Program-made: the position numbers and the translations under genes
In this document: in pieces, positions 1 through 11,374 of the stretch
Layout of the letters: every line of letters begins with the position of its first letter
Position numbering within the stretch: position 1 is the stretch's first letter
DNA from: Fragilariopsis cylindrus CCMP1102
Lineage: Eukaryota > Bacillariophyta > Bacillariophyceae > Bacillariales > Bacillariaceae
Direction: 5' to 3'
DNA: 64,000 nt
NCBI GenBank assembly: GCA_900095095.1
Contig: FMBT01000311.1
Span: 248,001 to 312,000, forward strand
The notes under the pieces: model-generated
Database searches by the model: none
What the model was told of the DNA's origin: nothing
The model's input: only the letters and a program-made list of their open reading frames with translations

Positions 1-78
1 TGAAAAGTATACCTCCAAAACATTGAATAGCAACAGCAACAGCAACGGCAACGGCAACAACAGTAACGCAATACTTAC

Positions 79-2319
79 GATAAAGCCGTACAAGTTAAGC
101 TGACGTTGAAAACTACAATAGTCATTGGGAAGAAAGATGGAAGCGAAAGAACAAACGCGTTCGTGAGTAAGGAGAATTTATGATCAGCGATCAACAAATT
201 AGACACGCCATCCGCAGTATTTCACATTTGATACGTTGATTTTCATTTGTTGTTGTTTTCAAGTTATTTCGAACCACCTACCTCTTGTATTTCGTTTGTT
301 TAAAAAACATTGACATAACCTCTCTTACAAAATTATCAGTATCATGGACCCTGAAGCACGTTTCACCAGGCATCCAGCTAACCATGTTAGAAAATCCATC
401 AACTTCACACCGTTCCAACATTTCGAATAGTTTCCAAGGGAATTGGAATTCCTTGTGTAAGATTACATTATTCTTATCGAGCTCGGGACTTCTTGGTGTA
501 GAGTTTGGAGTAAAATGTGAAGTACCACACGTATTAGAAGAACTTTCACCACTAGTGGAATGGTTTTTGATATCTTCTCCTGCACTGATTGTAACCTGCC
601 TAGCAATGCCACCACCACTACCAACAGAAGAAGAGTGATTCATCCCAGCTACTGTTGCCACCATCCCTAACGTATGACCAGCCTCTACCGACAGAGTGGC
701 TAAAACAGCCTCACGCTTTTGTTGATTTCGAAGTTGCTGAAGGGAAAACTGTTGTGCTCGTAATTGTTGTAATTGTTGATGTTCCTGTCTATATTTTTCT
801 ATTTGTAGACGCTGCGAGGTACTATCGGCCATCATTTGGAAATTGGAGATATTCGTAATAGCCGCATCAATATTATGTTGACGTTCGGCGATCATAGCGG
901 CGGTTGCTTGGTGATGACCAGCTAGCAGCCTTGAACTTGCTGCTGTAGATGTAGGTACCATCGGTAAAACAACGTTAGATAACTCATTCGATGAAATTGA
1001 TACATTCGTTGGTACATTCAAAGTATCATAGGACATATTATCAGAGTTGATGTTGTTATTGCTCTTAACATTATTTCCAACATCATCAACGATAGACTTG
1101 TTGTTTCTACCAGTTTCACCTTTAGTAATTAAACCTGATCGGGCCAGTTTTTCAATATAATCGGTACTATCCTCTTGATCCTTATCACGAGCAGCACATC
1201 TTGCAATGAGCTGACACATAGTTCGTTGCCCTCGTCGGAAAAACTTGTGCTTGTAACCGCCTTTACAGTTTCCATGTTGAATGCGGTTAAAGCCGTACAA
1301 ATTGAGTTGACGTTGAAACTGTTCACAGAAAAACAAAGACGAAAGAGAAGAAAGGAATGTATGAGTAAATTATCTGAATCATAAATATGATGCCATATTC
1401 TTCTATTCATATGAAATTGTATTATACAATTACTATTACAATTACAGTTACAATTACAATTACAATTACACATAACGCAACGTACACTCTTATACTTTGT
1501 TTGTTTAAAGAATCTTCGCATGATATGATCCACGAAAACTTCCGCGTTATGTACACGGAATGCTTGTCCATCATCGACCCATGAAACAACATCACCATAC
1601 CCTTCCGAAAATGATCGATCTAACATATCATGTAACTTCCATGGAAATTGAAATGCATTCGGATTCAATTGTCTTGCATTTTGTTCATGTTGTCCTTGTC
1701 CTTGTTCATGTTGTGCTTCGTTATGTTGTTTTTGAGGGGTAGGTAATGGAAGATTATGTTGATTCCTCAATGCGGCAACAACATCACCCTCGTCAATACC
1801 AGCACCGATACCACCACTATTCCCTGCTCCTCTTACTATCGCCGACGCTAATTGTTGTTGATGATGTTGAAGTTGCACCTGTAACTGTTGTTGTTGTTGT
1901 TGTTGTGCCTGTAATACACGATTTGCTGTAGCTGTAGCTGCAGCAACGGCTGTGGAAGAAGAATTGTAATGATTGTTATGATTGTGATTATTCGTTGTTG
2001 TTGCGATCGGACCAACATTGCCTTGTCTTTGTAATAGTCGTGCCTTCATCGAAAGTAATTCATTACTTCGACGTGCAACAACTGCCATTGCATCAAGGGC
2101 CGACGAAGATACTCCTTGTCCTCCACCTCCACCAATACCCATCCGAATGGCATGATTGATCAAATCAAATCCAGTGCTGCTATTGTTATTGTTATTGCTA
2201 TTATTATACTTCTCACCTCCAACTGCTGCCGTATTCGTCGCTGTTGTTGATCTTGAAGTAAGATTAGTACCAGCATTGGATGGAATAGCATCAGACGATG
2301 CGGTTATGGTGGGGAACAT
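79..2319 (-). CDS. Tandem heat-shock-factor (HSF) transcription factor, 5' part
   Basis: The gene reads leftward and leaves the window. Exons are 2319..1486, 1318..282 and 112..79, separated by introns 1485..1319 (gtacgt...cag) and 281..113 (gtaggt...tag). A fourth exon must lie off the left edge, because exon 3 ends at a gtaagt donor. The protein has a Gln/Asn/Thr-rich N terminus. HSF DNA-binding domain 1 starts at FQFPWKLHDMLDR and runs FFKQTKYKS|FQRQLNLYGF, then GGYKHKFFRRG. After a roughly 230-residue Q/N/S-rich linker comes a second domain, FQFPWKLFEMLER to FFKQTKYK(S)|FQRQLNLYGF. HSF domains bind nGAAn repeats in promoters of stress genes, so a nuclear regulator is expected. In each domain the intron falls at the same place, between KYKS and FQRQ. 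ATG at 2319 is preferred because the frame upstream of it has only a GTG. Two separate genes are unlikely, since one exon holds the end of domain 1 and the start of domain 2 with no stop between them. Confidence 0.85.
1319..1485 (-). other. Intron 1 of the HSF gene
   Basis: This 167-base intron runs from gtacgt to gaacag on the minus strand and splits HSF domain 1 in phase 0, after the Ser codon of TKYKS. It carries a run of TTGTAA-type hexamers (1428-1470, seen as attaca/gttaca on the plus strand). Removing it restores an uninterrupted HSF signature. Confidence 0.85.
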
Positions 2320-3274
2320 GATGATGATCGGATTTTGAGTCTTGTTTGTTCGAGATCGTTGCTTGTTCTTGTTTGTTTGTATCACCTACGTGTACTAGTA
2401 CTATGAAAACAATGAGAGAGATGATATTGTAAAAGTAGTATCAATGGTGCGAATAGAAAAACAGTTGATATAATAATAAGAAACAAAGGCATCAAATTTT
2501 TTTTGTTAGCGCGAAGAAGTGCGATCTTTTTGTTTCGAGCGAACTTAGTGCTACTGAAACTTTTTTTGTGCTGTTTCGGTAATATGCATGTACGTGTGCA
2601 AGTACATTAACTCAAATACAATGTTAGCTACTTACATTTGAGTGAACAGTATAAGAATAGATGGTAATTCTTGTTTTGTGTTGTACAGATTTGTTTTGTA
2701 TCGGATGAGTGTGTGTAAAAAGTTCAGCTACCTGTGTATGAATTGGTGGTCATTTACGACGGGAAATGAATTTGTGTTGCTACTACTGCCGGAGAGTGAA
2801 ACGAATTTAGAGGCAACTGTAGAAGTTGTTTTTGCGATGGGCTTCTCCAAGTTAGCCACTTTTTCTTATAGGAATAATTTTCTTCGCATTCAATAAAAAG
2901 TGTCAGTCAAATACTGTAATTAACAATCTAACTTCAACTAAAGAAGAATAGAAGAAAAATAGTTGGCGAACCTACATTCCGAAGTAATTAAATTTCTCTT
3001 ATTTAGAGAACCATTACCGCAAGACACTTCTGTACGATTAAAAACTCTTAATTAAAAGGTAAAAGTACAATAATTAAATATCGGTTGGTATTAAATCAAT
3101 TAATAAAGACGATTGGTGCGACATGAACTAGTACGTGATGGGCACAAAATTAGGTAGCTTTACATTGGAACATCACGTTGAGTGGCGAATTTATCAGTAC
3201 CGTATGACATATTTAACAAATCGGCTCATTTTTCGATTTCGCTCATAATTTTTTTAATTATTGTGTTTGGCCGG

Positions 3275-3289
3275 TTAGGGTTAGGGTTT
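3275..3289 (+). repeat. Interstitial telomere-like repeat
   Basis: TTAGGG occurs twice in tandem and is followed by TTT. This matches the TTAGGG telomere unit used by many stramenopiles. At only two and a half units it may be a healed break, a subtelomeric remnant or chance. Confidence 0.5.
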
Positions 3290-3427
3290 GGCCTCGTCGC
3301 GTGAAGAGAATATTATAATTATTTAAGAGCTGCCGCTGTTTCTATTGCTACGGTCACGATGTTTGTTGATCTCCTCTACAATGTACCTATTATTATTATG
3401 TCTGGCCTCGTCGCGTGAAGAGAATAT
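3290..3427 (+). repeat. 24-base direct repeat flanking an AT-rich spacer
   Basis: The same 24 bases (ggcctcgtcgcg followed by tgaagagaatat) occur at 3290-3313 and 3404-3427. The first copy directly abuts the telomere-like run. The GC-rich core stands out from its AT-rich surroundings. Confidence 0.75.
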
Positions 3428-3639
3428 CTATATCAATATATATACAATAAGTATATATTGTGACGAGTCGAGTATTACATAATGAAATTTAATATTTGTG
3501 TGAGCTCAACATCTTCACATCTTTACTCCGGAGTTTTGACAAAAGCGCACGCGCATAAATTCTCCTATATTGAAATTATACAAATTATACAGGAGTACTA
3601 ACACGCCGCCGATAAATTCTCTAAATCTTAAAAATGACG

Positions 3640-3865
3640 AACTTCAACTCTACAAATGTTATACGCGCAGAGTGAGAGAGTCGCGCAGGGGAAGGCAAGA
3701 AACAAAGAGAATTCAACGTCTACAAGTGTAAGTACGTAGTATGGAATAAGAGGAAGCGCAAAGTCGCCAACAAGGGAAGGCAACACGGAGAATTCAAGCA
3801 ACGTGCTAATACGCGAAGATTCGCGTAGTAAGGGAAGGCAAAAAAGGAAGAGAATTCGCATTTAG
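3640..3865. repeat. Degenerate tandem repeat block
   Basis: A motif of gggaaggcaa, a variable stretch and gagaattc recurs three times, with starts near 3688, 3772 and 3831. Spacings are unequal (84 and 59 bases). The GC content is higher than in the flanks, and no credible gene covers it. Confidence 0.55.
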
Positions 3866-4180
3866 CTATGTTCAGTTCTAGTTAGTCCCGTTAAATTGTT
3901 CTCTATTGAGTCGCGTTGGAAAATTCATTTTTGAACAACACAACATGGAACCTTCTTTACAATTCAAGACAACATGCCAATACAACAGAGACAAGAATTC
4001 ATACATTCGAACATCATAATACAGTACTATTAGATCTAGCACCCGATAGTTACCCAAATGATATTACTATAAATACGACTGCTGACTACGTCGGCAATTA
4101 AAAAAATCGGCTACATCCCGCTCGCTAACTAGTTAGTGGAACCTTTATTCTCTTTGAAGAAACAGTTGAAAATAAATAAT

Positions 4181-7100
4181 ATGATGGCAGTTGATGATGA
4201 TGGTTCAATAATAATTTCTTCTTCTTCTTCTATTGTCAACAACAACAATAATAAGGAAGATGATGGTGATATTATTGCGGATGAGGAGCAGAACGATGGA
4301 AACGATGGAGTCAAAAATATTACGACGAGGGAAGAAGCCCAGAAATCTCCGCAACAACAGTATCAACAACAACGAATTCCGTGGCAAATGGAATGGAAAC
4401 ATCCACAATGGATATCATCGTTGACGTCGTCATCAACATCACCTTTCTCTAATTCCGGTTCTTCCGTCACTGCCACCAAGACATCAACATCGACAACTAC
4501 AAAAGCTGGTTCTGACAACAAGACTGCCGATGATGATGATGATGATCATAAGTCTACCACTACCACTACTACTAATAATAATAATGATGATAAAGTTATT
4601 GTTGTTGGATTAACGACGGCACAATTGTCATCCCAAGAAATATCAAAAATATTACAATTTGATCTTAATAATAGTGGTAGTAGTAGTGGTAGTGGTAGTC
4701 CAGCAGAAGACAATAAAAATAACTTCATCAACATTAGTAATGATAAGGATTGTGATGATCGGCATTATTTGTTGTCCGTATCTATGTTGGGATCATCACA
4801 ACCATTATCACCACCATTATCATCATCGTCGTCGTCGAGAGGAGAAGATTCTACCTCAAAAGTGGACATTGGTGAGGGAATAATTGAAACTGAACAAGAT
4901 AATAATAATAGTAATGATAATAAATTACTTGCGTCGGAAGTTTTATTAGAAGTATTGGATGTTCCAAAAAGCAATAATAATAATAATAATAATAATAGCA
5001 GCAGCATCAGCAGCTCCACCACAACAACGAAAGTATTATATTCAAAACGATTGCGTTGGCCGGAATCGATTTTTAATAATAATTTCAAAAACAATAATAA
5101 TAATAATGAAGAAGAAGAACAACAACAACAAAATAAGGAACAAGGTGGTAAAAATCGGTTCAAGAAAAAGAAACAGAAGAAAAAAAAGAAGAATTTATTA
5201 ACGTCAATATTTTTACCATTAATGGGAATTCATGAAGAAGATGAATACGAAGTAGTAAGAAACGATGATAAGAATAATAATAATAATAATAATAATAAGG
5301 GAACAGGAGATGGTGATGGTGCTGGTGCTGTTAGTGTTGCTGGAAAAGAAGTAGTAGTTGTCGCAAATGCAAAAACCACTATTGGAATTGTTTCGGCTAC
5401 ATTGTGTCGACGACCAGTAGTAGTGGAGGATCAACAAGCCGGTGCAACAGCAACACATGATATTGTGGAACTGATGAGTTTCGGTGGTGGCGGGATGGGA
5501 ATGGGGACAACAGCAGCAGCAGGAACACCGGTTGTTGTCGATAAAAAGGAACAACATCATCACGACAAAGAATTGGTGACGGCGATGTCGAAAGCAACAT
5601 CATCAACAACAACGACGGCATCCACTAATAGAAAGGACACGACCGATGCTACTACTATTGTACCACAACAAATTGGTGAATTATCGTTTGTTTGTGTATC
5701 TCAGGCTGGTGAAGTATTTGTTTATGATCCTATCAAACTGTTACTGGGTATTGAGGACGATTCTGGTTTAGATCAAGAAGAAAGGGATGCTAAAAAAGAT
5801 TTAGAGGATGCATCATCCTTCTTTTTTGGACCACAATTATTCCAAAATTTACAAGACAAATGGAAACCACTAGCAGAACCATCATCACGGATACATCTTA
5901 GTATATTTGAACATGATCATAATAGTAATAATGATAATAATAATATACAACGACAACAAGACAATAGTAATGCAACAATAATCGATCCGTTATCAAATCT
6001 TATTAAAACAAATGAGGAATTGTCAGATTGGGCAAAGTCTGTCATGTCTGGTGATAGAAGTAGCAAAAAGTCAAAAAAGAAGAAGAAACGAAAAAATCGG
6101 ACTCGGCGACAACGACGATTTGATGGTGGTGATAGTAGATCAAGTGTTGGGTCTGGTAATAATCGTAGTGTTAGTAGTGGTAATGATCATAGCAGTAGTG
6201 GATGGAAACAAAGCTACGACGATTATCATGACGATCATGATGATGATGATGATGATGATACATCAACTGTAGCCACCGGTCGAACAGAAGCAGCATTTTC
6301 ATTAGTGGCAAATTTAGCATCAGAATTACAAACAAATGTTGATGAAACAATATCAATGCTCCCATATCTGTTCAATCCACTACTTGAACCATCAACAATA
6401 AAAGATCGTACCACAAACAATAAACCACTTGAAATATCTGTTGCTGGTAATTCCTTTATAGTAGTTACAGGATCTGGTATACGAAGTATTAGTAAATCCT
6501 CAAGAAACACTCGTGGTGGAAAAACAAACGGACGGAGTGGTGCGTCTGCTTCTAGTAGTACTACTCGTTCGCGACGGAACAACAAAAATAATCGTCACCC
6601 TCGAACGAAAAAGGATGATACTATTTCTTCTGTCGCTAGCAGTAATAGTAGTATTGTTTCGAGCAGTATCAAACCGACGACAAAAACTACGATCTTCCCT
6701 TCAACGACAAACGACAATGAAGTAGAATCGCAATTATCATCAGAACAGCAACAGCATGGTAAGAAGAAGAAGAATATTCCTACGAGCAATCCTTTCATGG
6801 AGGAAGTAGAAGATGATGTTCCTAGTAAAGATAACAATTCCTTTTCTGATGACGACAACGACAATATCATCGGGAGAAGTGATCCATCAACTACACCATC
6901 ATCGGATGATGTGAATTTAAACAATCATGAAGAAGAAAATGACGATGTTAACGACGACAACGAAGTTAACGACGCGATTCATAACAACCCTTTCGATGAT
7001 GACGATGACGATGACGATGACGACGATGACGTCAACAAGGATGAGGTAGTAGACGACGACGACATACCAGCCGTATCATCGACGGGTGCGATTCCTAAGA

Positions 7101-10100
7101 ACCCTTTCGACGAATACGACAACGAAAAAAACGAACTCGTCGTCGACAAGACACAATCGTCACCACCAGCCTCATCATCGTCGGCTGGTGAAGAGCCTTC
7201 CGTGGAAGATGACGAAGACGAAGATGACCACGTGGTAAGAATTGATGAATCGAAATCGGCTTTGGAATCTTCGTGGTGGGATGAACCTTCTGATAAGGTG
7301 GTCAGCACTACTAGTAGCACGAAAGATGAGAATGATGACAAAGAAAAGACTACTACAAATAATAATGACGAGAGCGACAGTCAACGTCACTATTTCGATG
7401 GCTACGATAATGACGACGACGATGATGAAGAGGATGAAGAGGATGAAGAGGATGACAATAAACGTGGAGGATTTGTAACCTTCTTGTCCACAGCTTGCTG
7501 GTCTGAAACACGGACACTATTTTTACCCTTTGTTCCTGTCAAGGTTTCACATATTGCGAAATGGAATGGTATGGAATTATTATGGATTATAGGACAATAC
7601 AAAACACTTCTTATCCGAATGGATTCTAATACCGGTCCTGTTGCTGTCCCGATCGGAGGAGGAGATGTACGAGCACGCACTTCTGGCAATGACGAAACGG
7701 ACCTGTTCCGCACCGCAACCGGTAGTGATGTCATTACATTCACTGGTCGTACCATCGCGAACGAACCATCAACATTATTGGTGAATAAGTTTCAAATTTT
7801 ACCAATCGAATTGGGTGTATCTAGATCTATTCCACCTAAATTGCTTTGTGCTTCTGATACGGGTATCGATCCACCATCTCTGTTAGAACTCTATATCGAT
7901 CCTAATCCAACAACCGGTCCAAATGAACCTTGTCGTCAGCAGCACCCTCATCACTACCACTCATTGGTATTGCTGAAAACTTTTGGTTACTGTACAATTC
8001 AAGGTACAGTCGTTTTACACCATGCACCATCGCATGTTGCAAAAATTGCAATCGTTCAAGACAATGAAACATCATCATCGCATGGTTTACGTTATGACGA
8101 TGATCTTAGACGTATTGAACAAGAATCATGGGCACAGCACGGTCAAGGATGGTCCCTATTTGGTAATAATCGACGTACATATTTCATTTGCTGGGAAGGC
8201 TCGACACTACTTCAAGGTGCATACGTGAAAGAACTCGATCGATCTCCAAATTTACCTCCTTCCCGCTACAGTGCATGTACAACGCATGTTTTGCCACTTT
8301 GTTCAACTGGAGTTATGTTATCGACGGAATCGGCACAACATCGTTCTTCAGAACTGATGTCAGATGTTGGAATCCAACCTGGTACCATAATACACGAAGG
8401 AAGGGAGCAGCAACAAATGTTTGTTGATCCACGAAAATCATCATCGGCTATTGTTCAACTTCCAGTCATCAAAGAATTGGAACGATCCTCATTAATGAGG
8501 AATATCAACGAAGAAAGCTGCGATGATGAATACGACGTTCTTTCTTCTGCGAAAGCTTTCGGAGAAGGTAGCCGTGAAACTTATTCGAGTGGTACTAGAT
8601 CGTCTACTAGTAGCAGCAGTTTTAGTTGCTTACGACGACGAAACAGTGTTCTGCTCCTGCAGCAATGTTCGAGTTGGACCCAATTGGAAGACAATATGGA
8701 CGATCGTGTAGTACTCGAACGACAGGGTAAGCAAAATGAAGAAATGAATGCTCCATAATACGATATTGTCCATTTATTTTCTAATTCAAAATATGAGTAA
8801 ATTTACTGACCTCACTTTTCGCATCCTCTCTATTTATTCTCGTAAAACAGAACCTGTCTTGTGTCTTCGAAGAGGTGATGTTGATTCGCCCCACTATATG
8901 CTTTCGCTTCGCCAGCTTGTCATTGATAACGGGGTTGCATCTCCATTCCAGCAAGTTCTTGCGTGGCTAGCGAAGCGAAAGAATTTCTTTGCAGCAACTG
9001 GGATTGCTCTTGATTTACTACAAGACGCAGATACTCTGTTTTATTTGTGGAAGCATGCAGAATTAATAAATGAGGAAGACGAGGAAATGAAACTTATTGG
9101 TCTATTAGACGGAATCATCCCAGTCCGATTCTTGGATGAAAACGGCACATCCACTCCATGTAATCGCAGTGTGACTGCAGTCCATCTATCTGAAATGACC
9201 GTTGGATGTTTCATCAAAGGTGGTGCTGCAATGTCGAAGTCGTTGATCCGATTTCTGGAAAAGAATAAATCGTATGATCCGTCTCGAGTATCGTTAATGC
9301 TGGCCTTCGCTACCGTAAATGAGATTGTAGACGATCAAGAGTCAGAGGAAACCGCGAAGAGAGAAGAACACCAGGACATGTATTTCGATGAATTACTATG
9401 GCCTATCAAGTGCCTTCTTGAAGTTGGAACAACACGCGATTACCTTCCTGAGGCATTTGCCTTACTGAATAATATAATCCCAGACGAGTTACGACACCGT
9501 CTGCATCACCATGGAGACGACGGTCTCGAGGAAGAAGAAAAAAAGATATCATCATCGGAATCCACGCCAAGCATGAAACTAACAAAGAAACTTGTCAAGC
9601 TGATTGTTGAGTCCGATCCTGTTGCAATCGATATCCTAATGAGCTTTGCAGACGACCGATCTCAGGGGCATTACTGGCACTCGCTAGATCATGAAACTCG
9701 TTTGAACTTATCGTTATTGAAAGCTGATTCGCACTTTCCATTTTTGAGACATCCTGAGGTACGAACATGGGTACGAGGACAACTTGATTTGTGTTTTAAA
9801 GAAAATCCACAGTCAGTTCTTCCCACATCTTGGCTACAAGAGCTAAGTGTCGCATGTTTGCATAACGCCGAGTGTGAGTTGAAGAATCTCGAAACTATTG
9901 ACGATAATAACATCGATGAATATCTTCTATTATCATCAACTTTGTCAGATATGAGTGAAAAGACATATGTCACCGGCTCTGTTGTCAATACTGGTATTGC
10001 TACTACTGATCTTGGACGATCAATAAACTCAGGAATGGATGATAACGATGGCGTGTACAAATTGAATTTTGAAATTGAGAAAACTCGCAATGCATTATTA

Positions 10101-11210
10101 CCTCCTACGGATGATAGCTACAGTCTCGATTACGACCTACTGGTACCAACATTACTACTACTCCAGTATCGCAATGCCCATTGGCATCCGTCGTCGTCGT
10201 CGTCGTCGTCATCGTCGATGAATTTTATGTCGACGCAGCCGTTACTCGATGCTGCTTGTTATCAGGCAGGACGGACGACGACACCGGTTAGCATTTCTGG
10301 AGGAGGAGGGGGAGGACGTATTGCTGCTCATCATCGTACTGATATTCTTACGTCAAGAATCATGCGTGATCGTACAGATGATGAACCATTTTTATTTGCT
10401 GCATTCGATATTAAATCTGCTATGAAACAATGTTTCCAAGCAAATAATATTGTAGCTGGTGCGAATTTAATTGGTGGAACAAATGGTTTCATATTACAAG
10501 TATGTTATATCCTCACGGAAGGACTTGGTATATCTGTTAATGATGCAGAATCATTTTTATTGAACGATGTATTAGATTTACAAATTGTTGAAGAATCAAA
10601 AATGGAAATGGTATCATTTGAATTGACATCACGACATCGAATTTTACTATTATTGCTTGATGAACACGTACTGAGTATCAAGACATTTGGTGACTTTGAT
10701 TCTATTCATAATCGTGGTCGTGTCGATCCTGTATTTGCCGCTCGTTCTATCTTACGGGCATGGCTATCATTAAGTTATGGTGATAAAAGTAATTCATCGA
10801 ATTGGCTAGGCGATTGGTTAGCACGACGGCTCGAAATTCGTAGTGGTGTTGCTTCTTCTTCGTCGTCTCCTCCTCCTAACACTACAAGAGTTTTTGTAGA
10901 TGAACACGAAGATACGAATGCTTCTACTGCATCGAATACTAATAATAATAAACATCGGTTGGCATGTGCTTCACTTGCACGATCACTACTCTGGCCAAAT
11001 AACAACGCAACTCCCAAAACTACCGCTACTGCTAGAGTTAATGATGATGATAGTAAAGACAATGTCGGCGAAGGCGGCGGCGGCACAATGGTATCACTTG
11101 CAATATCAATGAAATTTGAAAAGCAAATATTGATCCAACTATGTCAATCATGTTTGGGATTAGTCGAATCTGTTCCACCAAATGCAATGGAAGGAATGAA
11201 TAATGCATAG
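4181..11210 (+). CDS. Very large unidentified low-complexity protein (two exons)
   Basis: Exons 4181..8726 and 8851..11210 join at a phase-1 GT-AG intron (gtaagc...aaacag) to give about 2301 residues. I do not recognise the family. The first 400 residues are mostly Asn, Ser, Thr and Asp runs. Ordered segments follow. One near residue 505 contains FVCVSQAGEVFVYDP, which resembles a beta-propeller blade. Another is near 780 (ISVAGNSFIVVTGSGIRSI). A third lies around 1105-1400 (VSHIAKWNGMELLWIIG, then YFICWEGSTLLQGAYVKEL). Lys/Arg-rich stretches and long Asp/Glu tracts lie between them. The second exon is better ordered, predicted mainly helical, with LRQLVIDNGVASPFQQ and a Ser homopolymer near residue 1970. 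A propeller followed by a helical solenoid would suit a trafficking or scaffold protein, but that is inference. The ATG at 4181 is chosen because upstream in-frame sequence offers only GTG. Confidence 0.7.
8727..8850 (+). other. Intron of the large gene
   Basis: The intron is 124 bases, with donor CAGG|gtaagc and acceptor aaacag|AACC. Phase is 1 on both sides, which removes the stop at 8756 and fuses ...VLERQ to EPVLCLRRG. The pyrimidine-rich stretch before the acceptor supports it. Confidence 0.8.
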
Positions 11211-11374
11211 CCAAGAAAAATAGAATAGAATAAAATAATAAACATTACTTTGCACAATAATACAATGCGTGATCCAAAATGAAATTATTATACCCTACTT
11301 GGTTATAATTTTGGATATAATATAATTTTTGTTTTATTTTTGAGTGTATCTGAATATTCAAATCTACATAATTA

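Larger units (their letters stand above)
2320..4180. other. Repeat-rich spacer between divergent genes
   Basis: The spacer holds the upstream regions of the HSF gene (minus) and the large gene at 4181 (plus). No protein with convincing composition is seen. It contains a telomere-like run, a 24-base direct repeat, an AT hairpin (3434-3460) and a degenerate repeat block, listed separately. Confidence 0.6.

Noticed and set aside
3916-4101. 61-residue frame before the large gene
   Set aside because: It starts at TTG with no recognisable composition and is probably leader or intergenic DNA.
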